Assembly: GCA_023391815.1 (NCBI GenBank)
Contig: JAEWAF010000001.1
Span: 11,228 to 75,227, forward strand
DNA length: 64,000 nt
From: Pseudomonadota bacterium
Lineage (GTDB): Bacteria > Pseudomonadota > Gammaproteobacteria > Steroidobacterales > Steroidobacteraceae
Direction of reading: 5' to 3'
Within the stretch, counting starts at the first letter, position 1. Each line of letters starts with the position of its first letter. This document shows, in pieces, positions 8,819 through 17,455 of this stretch. Both the position numbers and the translations under genes were made by a program. The notes beneath the pieces were generated by a model, which ran no database searches, was not told where the DNA came from, and was given only the letters and a program-made list of their open reading frames with translations.

Positions 8819-9995
8819 CATTGCTCCAGCTCAGCTCGAAGCGCAGTCCCACCACCCAGGCATTCGCAAGACTCGAGTCGGTGCCGGGGTTGATGATGTA
8901 TTGCAGGTCCGGCTGCAGCGCCAGCCACGAGCGTTGCTGCACCCGATAGGTGAGCTCGATCGCCGTCTCATGACGCTCGTGGATCGCCCCTTGCGCGGCC
9001 TGCGTACGCAGGAAAGGGTGGCCGTTGGTGATAGTGGCGAGCGCAAGGCCCAAGTGTTCCTCTCGTTCGGCCGCCGCGAGCAGGGGTCCCGACCATACGA
9101 TGCCCGCACCGATGTAGCGCGAGATTTGATGGACGTCGGCGTCCGCGACACCGATGCGGAGGAAGCCTGAGAGTGAGTGCTCGCCACGTTCCAGAAACGT
9201 TCCTTCCGTGAGCGCGTACACGCCGATCGATTCGCTTCGATGCAGGACATCGTCGTCGCTGAAATCAGCCGAGCGACCGGTGTGACGCCACACACCGATG
9301 ACTGCTCGACTGGCCTCCGTGGGAAGCATCGTGATTTCACCGACCAACAGCGCGCCCTCATCGTTTTCAAGATCGACGGTGGTGCGTCGTGGATGCGTCG
9401 GATCGCCGACGGTGCCTTCGAAGGCCGCGACTCGGACTTGCACGCGCTCGTTTGCATCCCAACGCATCACGGTGCCGAGCCCGGTAACTGGAAAGATCGA
9501 CGGGCCGTTCTCGCCGATCTGGCTGAAGTCCGGACCGATGCCGTGCGAGCTGTTGATGAACAGCGCGCCGGTCTCGTTCACATCCACTTCGCTGTTCAGG
9601 TCGATCAGGCCGAGCTTGATTGCGCCTGACTCGAACGCACGTTCGAGCCACGCCTCGTACAAACGAGTGGCGCCGTCGGTATCGATGTTACTGACGGTCT
9701 GGATGTCACCGACGATCCGATCCGAGAGCGTGGGCCGATTGTTGTACAGCCCCGAGACGAGAAACCTCGTGCCGGTCCAGCCCCACGCGCGCTCGGCATC
9801 GAAGGTTGCGATCACGTCGATGTTGTCGAGGTAGGTTTCGTCCCGACGCACGCCGCCGCTCACGTTGCGCCAGACTTCGCCGGTGTAGGCAGCTTCGAGC
9901 AGCAGCGGCGACGTCCTATCGGGCGACTCGGCGGCCTCGACAGCCACCGGCAATCCCAATGCCGCCATCAGCGCCGGCACCCCCACAGTTCTCAT
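8808..9995 (-). CDS. OprB-like carbohydrate-selective porin
   Basis: About 395 residues with a signal peptide ending near VAVEAAES. The sequence has alternating amphipathic beta strands, and motifs such as GPDFSQIGENGPSIFP and the AWLERAF segment are typical of OprB carbohydrate porins. The end carries the aromatic-rich ELTYRVQQRSWLALQPDLQYIINPG pattern in pieces, including QPDLQYIINPGT, a signature of the family. It would form an outer-membrane channel for small solutes such as sugars. The ATG (9993-9995) overlaps the stop of the upstream histidine kinase gene (9992-9994), so the porin is the third gene of a response regulator-kinase-porin operon and is plausibly linked to that signal. Confidence 0.82.
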   Translation of the reverse strand: MRTVGVPALMAALGLPVAVEAAESPDRTSPLLLEAAYTGEVWRNVSGGVRRDETYLDNIDVIATFDAERAWGWTGTRFLVSGLYNNRPTLSDRIVGDIQTVSNIDTDGATRLYEAWLERAFESGAIKLGLIDLNSEVDVNETGALFINSSHGIGPDFSQIGENGPSIFPVTGLGTVMRWDANERVQVRVAAFEGTVGDPTHPRRTTVDLENDEGALLVGEITMLPTEASRAVIGVWRHTGRSADFSDDDVLHRSESIGVYALTEGTFLERGEHSLSGFLRIGVADADVHQISRYIGAGIVWSGPLLAAAEREEHLGLALATITNGHPFLRTQAAQGAIHERHETAIELTYRVQQRSWLALQPDLQYIINPGTDSSLANAWVVGLRFELSWSNEPG

Positions 9996-11326
9996 GTCAG
10001 GCTCTCTTTATTCCACTGAATCGTAAAAACGGCGCCGCCGTCGGCAGCGTTGTCGGCCGTGATCGTCGCGCCGTGTCGGGCGAGGATGCTTTGTGCGATG
10101 GCGAGTCCGAGGCCCGCGCCGGCACGGCCGAGCGCGGCGCCTCGCCAGAATCGTCGGAACAACAATTCCGCGTTCTCCGGGGAGAAGCCGGGGCCGCGAT
10201 CGCGAACGATGAGGCGCGCGCCGGGGCCGGCGATCACGTCGATGTTTCGATCTTTCGGTGAGTACGCGATGGCATTGTCGATGAGATTGGTGAGCACGCG
10301 TGCCAGCGCTTCGGCATGACCTTTCACGCAAGTGCCCCCCTGATCGATGAGGGCGATGTCACAACCGCGTGCCACCGCGACCGGCAACATGCGTTCGACC
10401 GCATCGCGCGCAAGCATCGTGAGATCCACCGTTTGCGTGATCTGTGAATCGAGCGTGTCGGCCTGGGCCAGATCGAGCATCTGATTCACCAGCCGCGTCA
10501 TGGCGGACACGTCCTCGCGCAGCGCGTTCTTCGCCGGGCCGGGATCGAGCGCCTCGATGCGCAGTTTCAAGATAGAGAGCGGGGTGCGCATTTCGTGAGC
10601 CGCATCCGCCGTGAACGATTCGAGCGTGTGCATCGCCTGTTCGAGACGATCCAGCGCGCGATTGATCGCCAGCACCAGCGCTCGAACTTCGCGAGGGGTG
10701 GCGGGCACGCTCAGTCGCGTTTCCATCCGCGAGGGATCGAGCGCATCGACCTCGGCGGCGGAAGCTGCGAGCGGGGCCAGCATCCGGCGCACGATATAAA
10801 CATTCAGCACCAGCAACAGGATCGTGACCGGCGCGACCGGCACGATCACGTGCGCATACGCTTCGCGCACGAACACCAGCCAGAAGAGCGGCAACGATTC
10901 GCCGGTCACCGCCATCGTGACTCGAGTGTCGTTTCCTAAGTGACGAGCGCCATACACCACGACGGGATTGGCGTCGCGCGCAAGTTGCGTCCAGTCGTGA
11001 TCGGTCAGCGAGGGCAGCGTGGCGAAGCGTGCCGGCTCGGTCGGAACGTGCTCGAAAATCACCCCGCGCTTGCTGTCCTGAACGATGAACATCCAGTCAT
11101 CGGCGCCGGGCGGGGCTTCGAGCTGCGACAGACTGCGATGCGCATCGGGTGCGTTGAGCGCATCGAGGACGCGGTCCGCTTCCCACGTGAGCAGCTCGGC
11201 CGCGAGTTTCGGTCGGTTGCTCGCATAGATCGCAAGCACGCCGATGATCTCGATCGCCGTGACGAGCACAGCCGCCGCGACGAGGCGAATTGAGATCTGC
11301 CGGACGAGACTCGGACCTGCCTGCAT
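9992..11326 (-). CDS. Two-component sensor histidine kinase
   Basis: About 444 residues. A first membrane helix lies near the N terminus (IRLVAAAVLVTAIEIIGVLA), then a periplasmic sensor of about 120 residues, and a second helix (HVIVPVAPVTILLLVLNVYI). A HAMP-like linker follows, then the H box AAHEMRTPLS with phosphoacceptor H244, and the ATPase N, G1 and G2 boxes (NLIDNAIAYS, VRDRGPGFS, GAGLGLAIAQ). It phosphorylates the adjacent response regulator. Start taken at ATG 11324-11326, four bases after the regulator's stop; a start further upstream would lie inside the regulator gene. Downstream overlap with the porin suggests co-transcription. Confidence 0.9.
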   Translation of the reverse strand: MQAGPSLVRQISIRLVAAAVLVTAIEIIGVLAIYASNRPKLAAELLTWEADRVLDALNAPDAHRSLSQLEAPPGADDWMFIVQDSKRGVIFEHVPTEPARFATLPSLTDHDWTQLARDANPVVVYGARHLGNDTRVTMAVTGESLPLFWLVFVREAYAHVIVPVAPVTILLLVLNVYIVRRMLAPLAASAAEVDALDPSRMETRLSVPATPREVRALVLAINRALDRLEQAMHTLESFTADAAHEMRTPLSILKLRIEALDPGPAKNALREDVSAMTRLVNQMLDLAQADTLDSQITQTVDLTMLARDAVERMLPVAVARGCDIALIDQGGTCVKGHAEALARVLTNLIDNAIAYSPKDRNIDVIAGPGARLIVRDRGPGFSPENAELLFRRFWRGAALGRAGAGLGLAIAQSILARHGATITADNAADGGAVFTIQWNKESLT

Positions 11327-11330
11327 CGTC

Positions 11331-12005
11331 TCAGGACTGCTGGAAGATGGCGTAACCGATCCCGTGCGCGGTTCGCACGAGGACATTGGCATCGGAGGCG
11401 GTCAGGCGCTTGCGAAGGCGGGACACGGCGCTTTCGAGTGCGTTGGGCGTCACGTCCTCGCCGAAGGAGTAGAGCGACTCCTCGAGCTGATGGCGGCGAA
11501 CGACTTGCTCCGAGCGTCGCAGGAGTTGTTCGAGCAGGGCGACCTCACGCGGCGGCACGTCGATGCGCTGTTCGTTCACCGTGACCGTACGCGTCGTGGT
11601 ATCGAGCGCGACATTGCCCAAGTGCAGAACGACCCCGAGGCTCGCACCCGGTCGACGCAGCAGCGCCCGGCACCGAGCCGCCAGCTCCGCGATCTCGAAC
11701 GGCTTCACGAGGTAATCATCGGCGCCACCGTCCAGACCGATCAGGCGATCGTTGAGACCGCCGCGCGCGGTGAGAATCAGAATGGGCGTCGAATCGTTGC
11801 CCTTGCGCAGCTCGCGGACCAGCGTCATGCCATCGCCATCCGGCAGGCCCAGATCCAGCAGAATCAGGTCGTAGCTCGCGGCACTTCGCGCCGCTATCGC
11901 CTCTTTCAGCGAGCCACAGCGATCGATCGCGAAGCCCTGACGCGTCAGCCCGTCCTGCACGAGCTCGGCGAGCTGCGGATTGTCTTCAACGAGCAGCAGT
12001 CGCAT
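11331..12005 (-). CDS. OmpR/PhoB-type response regulator
   Basis: 224 residues. The receiver domain has the acidic pair after MRLLLVED, the phosphoacceptor Asp51 in LILLDLGLPDGDG, the Thr in ILILTARG and the Lys in DDYLVKPFE. A C-terminal winged helix follows (residues about 125-224), ending RTAHGIGYAI. First gene of the regulator-kinase-porin operon. Relatives are PmrA/QseB-like; the signal is unknown. The 194-base gap upstream (to the divergent lipoprotein gene) must hold the promoter. Confidence 0.92.
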   Translation of the reverse strand: MRLLLVEDNPQLAELVQDGLTRQGFAIDRCGSLKEAIAARSAASYDLILLDLGLPDGDGMTLVRELRKGNDSTPILILTARGGLNDRLIGLDGGADDYLVKPFEIAELAARCRALLRRPGASLGVVLHLGNVALDTTTRTVTVNEQRIDVPPREVALLEQLLRRSEQVVRRHQLEESLYSFGEDVTPNALESAVSRLRKRLTASDANVLVRTAHGIGYAIFQQS

Positions 12006-12211
12006 GACGAAAGCAGCGGCCGGAAGATTTCGGATCGCGATTCATTCTCATCAAGGGCGCAAACACGGCGGATACGCAGCATAGGCGGTCGCGGCTGACC
12101 AAGACCTGACGTCCACTGGTGTGAGTTTCGCACCAGGCGGGGCCAACTTCGCATCTACGAGCATCGGCAGCTTGCCAACATACTTGACTCACCAACGTCG
12201 TGAGAATCCGC

Positions 12212-13255
12212 ATGCCAATGCGCGTCAGCGTATCCGCCCTCGTGCTCGCCAGCGTTCTATCCGGTTGCTCGCGTGGCCCGCAGGCGAACGCGCCCGCAGT
12301 GGCGAACGCGAATACGCCCGACGTTCATGTGGTGTGTCCGACCCGGGCAGTCGCGGCCGACTGTGCTTTCTCCGGTGGCAGCGGCATTCAAGCGGCGATC
12401 GATGCTGCCGCGGACGGCGATACGATTCGGATTCGAGCGGGCACCTACACCGCAACCGGCGTGCGCGACGTGCCGTACAAGGTCCACACGATTCGTGGTT
12501 TTCTCGTGGTCGATGGCAAGCGGCTGAGCCTGATCGGCGAGCCCGGCGCCGTGCTCGATGGCAGCACCGGTCCGCGAACCACCGGGCTCGTGATTCATCG
12601 GGCGACCGTGGACGTGCACGGTCTCACCTTCACCGGGTTCAAGTTCGATATCGAGGAAGATGAGATCTACGAAGGTCACGGCATCTTTGCGATCGACAGT
12701 GACGTGCGGGTGCGCGATGTGACCATCGAGAAGTATCAAAAGATGGCGCTCACCGGACGCGGCCACTCCGATCTGGACGCGCACAACCTTCGCATTCTCG
12801 ATGGCCACGTCGCGATCTGGCTGGATGAGCATGCTCACCTGCGTCTGTCCAACGCCGTCATTCGGGGCAACGATTCGGCCGGCGTCGCCGCGTACCACAA
12901 CGCCTCGGCGCATGTGGCGAACTCGGTGTTCGACGGCAATCTCGATGACGGCCTCTATGCCGAGCAGGACGCGACCATCTACGCGACGAACTCGATCTTC
13001 GTGAATAACAAGCCATACGTCGCGAGGGCCACCGAGAACAGCAAGATCTGGGTGGGATACAGCGCGCTGTTTGGCAATGAGGCGGGGTTGTTTGCGAAGG
13101 ATACGGCGGTGGTGAGGCAAGGTCAGAACGTGATCGAGGCCGATCCGAAGCTCGCCGCCGACTATCGGGTGCAGGCCGGATCGCCGCTCGAGGGGAAGGG
13201 TGACCCGGAGTTCGGGGTGCCGGCAGGCAGCGCGTCGGTCATCGGCCTGCGCTGA
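12212..13255 (+). CDS. Right-handed parallel beta-helix lipoprotein
   Basis: About 347 residues with a lipoprotein signal and lipobox (SVLSGC), so it is anchored to a membrane, probably the outer one. After a linker comes a module starting GIQAAIDAAADGDTIRIRAGTY, the usual opening of a right-handed beta helix, followed by repeated short coils (DSDVRVRDVTIEKYQ, HAHLRLSNAVIRGNDSAG, DATIYATNSIFVNNK). Such helices are pectate-lyase-like and bind or cleave polysaccharides; no catalytic residues can be assigned. ATG 12212 or 12218 is the likely start; GTG 12200 is also in frame. It is divergent from the two-component operon, which may control it. Confidence 0.8.
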   Translation: MPMRVSVSALVLASVLSGCSRGPQANAPAVANANTPDVHVVCPTRAVAADCAFSGGSGIQAAIDAAADGDTIRIRAGTYTATGVRDVPYKVHTIRGFLVVDGKRLSLIGEPGAVLDGSTGPRTTGLVIHRATVDVHGLTFTGFKFDIEEDEIYEGHGIFAIDSDVRVRDVTIEKYQKMALTGRGHSDLDAHNLRILDGHVAIWLDEHAHLRLSNAVIRGNDSAGVAAYHNASAHVANSVFDGNLDDGLYAEQDATIYATNSIFVNNKPYVARATENSKIWVGYSALFGNEAGLFAKDTAVVRQGQNVIEADPKLAADYRVQAGSPLEGKGDPEFGVPAGSASVIGLR

Positions 13256-13354
13256 GGCGCGCTCGCGTAGCGGGGGATATCGGCGCGGGGTATGTCCCGA
13301 TGGTAGGCTGATCCGGTCTTAGGGGCCGTCCACGGTGTGCCCGGCCTCGAGTGC

Positions 13355-13888
13355 ATGACTTTTCAGCCCCGCAGTAATCGTCTGAGCGACTGGTTCCGCC
13401 AGTGGCGACGCCCGTTGCTCAAGTTTCTCGCCTCGCGCAGCGCCGTCCCGGCCGCCGATCTGGACGACGTAGCCCAGGAGGTCTTCCTGCGCCTCATGCG
13501 CTACTCCCGCGAAGAGTTGGTGGAGCATCCGCAGGCGTACCTCTTCAAGATCGCCTCGAACGTCGCGGCCGAACGCGCGCTCCGCATTCGTCACTCCCGA
13601 CCGCACGAACCTCGCTGGCTCGATGACCTGCGGGCCGACGATCGGCCGCAGGACACGGTGGCGCGTGCTGCCGCTCAGGCAGAAATCGAGCGGGCGCTCA
13701 ATACGCTCGGGCCGCGCGAGCGCGAAGTGTTGAAGCTGCAGTTCTTCGAGGGGCTCGGACATGCCGAGATCGCCGAGCGCCTCGGCACGAGCCGGCGCAA
13801 CGTCAAACGTCTCGTTATCAAGAGCTATCGCAAGTTGCGCGATGAGTTGGACCCGGAGCTGTTGGAGGCCATCCATGGCGCCGATTGA
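13355..13888 (+). CDS. FecI-like ECF sigma factor
   Basis: About 177 residues. Region 2 contains AADLDDVAQEVFLRLMRYS and a following segment for -10 recognition. Region 4 (ALNTLGPREREVLKLQFFEG and GHAEIAERLGTSRRNVKRLV) recognises -35 elements. The gene overlaps fecR by 14 bases, and a TonB receptor with an STN signalling domain follows, so it belongs to the FecI group of iron- or ligand-responsive sigma factors controlled across the envelope. Start ATG 13355 is preferred to GTG 13337. It heads an operon that ends with the triple-domain hydrolase. Confidence 0.93.
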   Translation: MTFQPRSNRLSDWFRQWRRPLLKFLASRSAVPAADLDDVAQEVFLRLMRYSREELVEHPQAYLFKIASNVAAERALRIRHSRPHEPRWLDDLRADDRPQDTVARAAAQAEIERALNTLGPREREVLKLQFFEGLGHAEIAERLGTSRRNVKRLVIKSYRKLRDELDPELLEAIHGAD

Positions 13889-14927
13889 TCGCCGTAGTCG
13901 GGCCGCTGAAGAGGCTGGCGAGTGGCTGCTAAGCCTGCAAGCCGGGGAACTCTCTCGCGAGCAGCGTGAAGCCTTCGTCGATTGGTTGCGCGAGTCGCCC
14001 GTGCATGTGGCCGAGATGCTTCGGATGGCGAGCGTGCATGGCGTGCTCGACCAGTTCGAGCAATGGACGCGGATCGCGACGACGGGCGCCGAGGCGGATG
14101 AGGTCGTCGTGACGCTCCCTCAGGCATCGGGTAGTGAGGCGGCGCCGAAGAAACAACGTGCCGTTGCGCCCTGGCTCGCTGCGGCGGCAATCGCATGCAT
14201 CGTCGTGATCGCAGGCTTCCTCGTCTCGACGCTGCGGGGCCAAGTGATTCAGACCGATCGCGGTGAGCGCCGGGAAGTGGCGCTGAGCGATGGCAGCGTG
14301 GTGCAGATCGATCCCGAGACTCGGCTTCGTGTGAAGATGGATGAGCATTCGCGCCAGATTCATCTCGAGTCAGGGCGGGCGTTGTTTCGGGTCGCGAAGA
14401 ATCCCGCGCGTCCGTTCATCGTGCATGCCGATGGCACGACGGTGCGGGCCATCGGGACCGCGTTCGGCGTCGAACATCGAGACCAAGGTGTCGTCGTCAC
14501 GGTCGCCGAAGGCAAAGTGTCCGTCGATGGGCCCCGCTCCGTTGACACCGGGCGAGCCTCGCCTGCACGGGAAGTCGCAACCCCCGAGCCCGCGATCGTC
14601 CTGGTCGCAAACGAACAGGTGACCTTGCAGGTCGCCGCGTCGATGCCACAGATCCACAAGGTGGACAGCGGACGTGCGCTCGCGTGGGCCGAGGGCAGGC
14701 TCATCTTCGAGGACACGCCCGTCGCCGAGGTGGTCGCACAATTCAATCGTTACAACAGCATTCAAATCCAGGTGCAGGACGCGCGTCTCGCCGCCCGGCC
14801 TATCAGCGGTGTCTTCAATGCCGCCAATCCCGAGGCATTCATCGATTTCATCCAGGCCGGCGCGGTGGTGCAGGTGAGCCGTGACAGCGGCGGTCGGATC
14901 GTCATCGCGTCACCGCCGGGGCGTTGA
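13875..14927 (+). CDS. FecR family anti-sigma regulator
   Basis: 350 residues. Residues about 5-60 form the cytoplasmic anti-sigma domain (AAEEAGEWLLSLQAGELS, REAFVDWLRESPVHVAEML). One membrane helix follows (PWLAAAAIACIVVIAGFLVS), then the periplasmic FecR domain (RREVALSDGSVVQIDPETRL, GRALFRVAKNPARPF). The C-terminal STN-like part (DTPVAEVVAQFNRYNSIQI) contacts the receptor's signalling domain. It passes the ligand-bound signal of the TonB receptor to the sigma factor. The ATG lies inside the end of the sigma gene, implying coupled translation. Confidence 0.93.
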   Translation: MAPIDRRSRAAEEAGEWLLSLQAGELSREQREAFVDWLRESPVHVAEMLRMASVHGVLDQFEQWTRIATTGAEADEVVVTLPQASGSEAAPKKQRAVAPWLAAAAIACIVVIAGFLVSTLRGQVIQTDRGERREVALSDGSVVQIDPETRLRVKMDEHSRQIHLESGRALFRVAKNPARPFIVHADGTTVRAIGTAFGVEHRDQGVVVTVAEGKVSVDGPRSVDTGRASPAREVATPEPAIVLVANEQVTLQVAASMPQIHKVDSGRALAWAEGRLIFEDTPVAEVVAQFNRYNSIQIQVQDARLAARPISGVFNAANPEAFIDFIQAGAVVQVSRDSGGRIVIASPPGR

Positions 14928-15007
14928 TCGGAGTGTCCCGTTCGCTCTCACACACGGTCTTATGCCCGCCCACACATATCACTTCACAAGGGGCGGGGAG
15001 ATTCGCG

Positions 15008-17455
15008 ATGAGAGCGGCTTGCTTGTCAGTTGCACTGGCGCTGTGCGCCTCGGTCGTCCCGGCTGCCGCGCAGGCGGTCGCTCAGCACTATGACCTGAAC
15101 ATTCCACGGCAGTCGCTCGATACGGCGCTCAAAGAGTTCGCTCATCAGACCGGGCTGCAGGTCGCTCGTTTCAGCGACACCATCGATGGCAGCATCCTGG
15201 TCGGCCCGGTGGCGGGCGACATGTCGGTCGAGCAGGCGTTGCAGGCGCTGCTGACAGCGGGCGGACTGAGCTATCGCGTCGTGAACGAGAACACGATTGC
15301 GGTCGTAACCAGTCGGCCGAACGGGGAAGTGGCGGAACAGCCGCGTCGGACCTCGATGCGACTCGATGAGACGCGCTGGCACCTGGCACAGGCCGGCGCC
15401 TCGCCGCAATCGACCACGACTTTGGGTGCGGCACCGAGCGAACGTGAGAGCGGCGATAGCGTTGCACTGGAAGAAGTCGTAGTCACCGCGCAGAAACGTG
15501 AGCAACGCCTGATCGATGTGCCGCTCACCGTGGTCGCGCTGAGTCAGGAGACGCTCGAACGCGCAGGCATCGACACGCTGCTCGATATGTCGCACGCCGT
15601 GCCGGGGCTCGTGGTGTCCGATGCGGGCGGTGGATTCATTCGTTACTACGTGCGTGGCGTCGGCAACGTGTACGGCTCATCTTCGAGCGCGCTCGTCGGT
15701 GTGTATCTGGATGAAGCGGATGTGACCGGCAGCTCGAGCAGTCAGCTCGACCTGCGCACCAACGATATCGAGCGAGTCGAAGTGCTCAAAGGTCCGCAAG
15801 GCACGTTGTATGGCGCCGGTTCCTCGGGCGGCACGATTCGCTTCATCACGCGCGATCCGCAGCTCGATCGCTTCACGGCCTCCGGCGACCTGGATGTGTA
15901 TTCGACCGAGGGTGGCGATATGAGCCAGTCGCTCTCCGCCGTGGTGAACCTGCCGGTCGTCAATGAGGTATTCGGCCTGCGCATGGTCGGCACGCTCGCC
16001 GATCTCGGCGGCTGGGTGGATCAGCCCGCGGCCGGTCGCACCAACACGAACAATCAAGCGCTGCAGGAAGTTCGGGTCAAAGGCCTGTGGCAGCCGACCG
16101 AGGAGCTGACTGTCAAGGGGCTCGTCTATCTGCACCGGAACGATGGCGACGGTATCGCAAGCAGCACGGATGAAGACTATCGGCTCGTCGCCGCGACCGA
16201 CCCGATGCGACGGCTGCCGTTCGAGACGGACTTCGATATCTACAACCTCACCGCGACGTATGAATTTCCGAAGGTGAAGGTGCTGAGCAGCTCCACGTAC
16301 GTGGACAATTCGGCGCGGCTCTCGCTCAGTCAGAAGTATGCGACCGAGCCTGCTCCCGCACCGCTGTTCGAAGTCCTCTCCAGCAACAATACGATCGACA
16401 CTCGCGTCTTCACGCAGGAAATCCGTTTGAGCGGCGAGGCCGACCGCGTCGACTGGACCGCCGGTGTGTTCTACAAGGATGTGTCTTATCGCAATCAGAA
16501 TCTGATCGAGCTGTCGCAGGGCGGGGAGTACTTCGGTTCCATTCCGCTTTTCGCCGAGGAACAGTCCAAGTCCGGGTCGTTGTTCGGCGATGTGAGCTAC
16601 GCACTGACCGAGCGCGCCGAGATCGGAGCGGGCATTCGTTACTTCACGGATGATCTGCAATCCTTCGACGGCACGGACCGGCGCGATGGCAGCTTTCATT
16701 CGGTTGACCCTCGACTGTATTTCTCTTACGGATTCACGCCCGACGTGCGCGTCTATGTGAGCGCGGCCGAGGGTTTCCGCAGCGGCGGCTTCAATGCCGA
16801 GAACGGTGAGCTCACGACCTTCGATCCGGAGAAAGTGCGCTCGCATGAGCTCGGTGTGAAGGCAGCGCTGCTGGAACGTCGGATGTCGCTCGAGGCAGCG
16901 GTATTCTTGAGTGACTACGAAGACATCCAGATGTTTCGTCTCGATGCCGACAATATCGGCTCGGTCGACAACGGCGGCGACGCGCGAGTGAAGGGTATCG
17001 ATATCTCGCTCGACTGGCAGATGACGGAACGGCTGCTGCTACAGCTGAGCGGTAACTTCACGGACACCGAGATCGTCGCGTTGGCACCGGGCGTGGCCGC
17101 GGTCGTCAAAGGCGATCCGGTGGATTACACGACCGATTACGCCGGCACGGTCGCGGGGACGTATAACTTCGCTTGGGCGGCCGGACTGCCTGGCTTCGTG
17201 CGAGTCGATTACAACCGACTCGGGCCGTCGCACGTGACGGATCGTTCGATTCCTGCGCCGATTCTGTACAAGTCCGACGTGAACGATCTGTTGAACGCGC
17301 GCGTCGGCTTGCAGTGGAACCGCTGGAACATCGAGCTGTACGGCGCGAATCTCACCAACGAAAATCGGCTGCAAGACCCGAACGGTGGCTTCGGCTTCGG
17401 TGCGCGCCCACGTCCACGGGTTCTCGGACTGCATCTCGGCGGCAGCTTCGAATGA
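15008..17455 (+). CDS. TonB-dependent receptor with N-terminal STN signalling domain
   Basis: 815 residues. A signal peptide ends around VVPAAAQA. The STN domain is roughly residues 25-100 (PRQSLDTALKEFAHQTGLQV), the sign of a transducer that talks to FecR. The plug begins at EEVVVTAQKREQRLIDVPLT and contains RVEVLKGPQGTLYG. A 22-strand-type barrel follows and ends in a C-terminal aromatic motif (LGLHLGGSFE). ATG 15008 has GGGAG just upstream. The closest known groups are the TonB receptors of xanthomonads and sphingomonads for complex nutrients. The stop overlaps the next gene's start (ATGA), so ligand import and the following hydrolase are translationally coupled. The ligand is unknown. Confidence 0.93.
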   Translation: MRAACLSVALALCASVVPAAAQAVAQHYDLNIPRQSLDTALKEFAHQTGLQVARFSDTIDGSILVGPVAGDMSVEQALQALLTAGGLSYRVVNENTIAVVTSRPNGEVAEQPRRTSMRLDETRWHLAQAGASPQSTTTLGAAPSERESGDSVALEEVVVTAQKREQRLIDVPLTVVALSQETLERAGIDTLLDMSHAVPGLVVSDAGGGFIRYYVRGVGNVYGSSSSALVGVYLDEADVTGSSSSQLDLRTNDIERVEVLKGPQGTLYGAGSSGGTIRFITRDPQLDRFTASGDLDVYSTEGGDMSQSLSAVVNLPVVNEVFGLRMVGTLADLGGWVDQPAAGRTNTNNQALQEVRVKGLWQPTEELTVKGLVYLHRNDGDGIASSTDEDYRLVAATDPMRRLPFETDFDIYNLTATYEFPKVKVLSSSTYVDNSARLSLSQKYATEPAPAPLFEVLSSNNTIDTRVFTQEIRLSGEADRVDWTAGVFYKDVSYRNQNLIELSQGGEYFGSIPLFAEEQSKSGSLFGDVSYALTERAEIGAGIRYFTDDLQSFDGTDRRDGSFHSVDPRLYFSYGFTPDVRVYVSAAEGFRSGGFNAENGELTTFDPEKVRSHELGVKAALLERRMSLEAAVFLSDYEDIQMFRLDADNIGSVDNGGDARVKGIDISLDWQMTERLLLQLSGNFTDTEIVALAPGVAAVVKGDPVDYTTDYAGTVAGTYNFAWAAGLPGFVRVDYNRLGPSHVTDRSIPAPILYKSDVNDLLNARVGLQWNRWNIELYGANLTNENRLQDPNGGFGFGARPRPRVLGLHLGGSFE

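Noticed and set aside
15677..16846. 389-codon frame opposite the first TonB receptor
   Set aside because: High-G+C shadow without any domain.
17173..17451. Longer N terminus for the triple hydrolase
   Set aside because: It would run inside the TonB receptor gene and hide the signal peptide; ATG 17452 overlaps the receptor stop.
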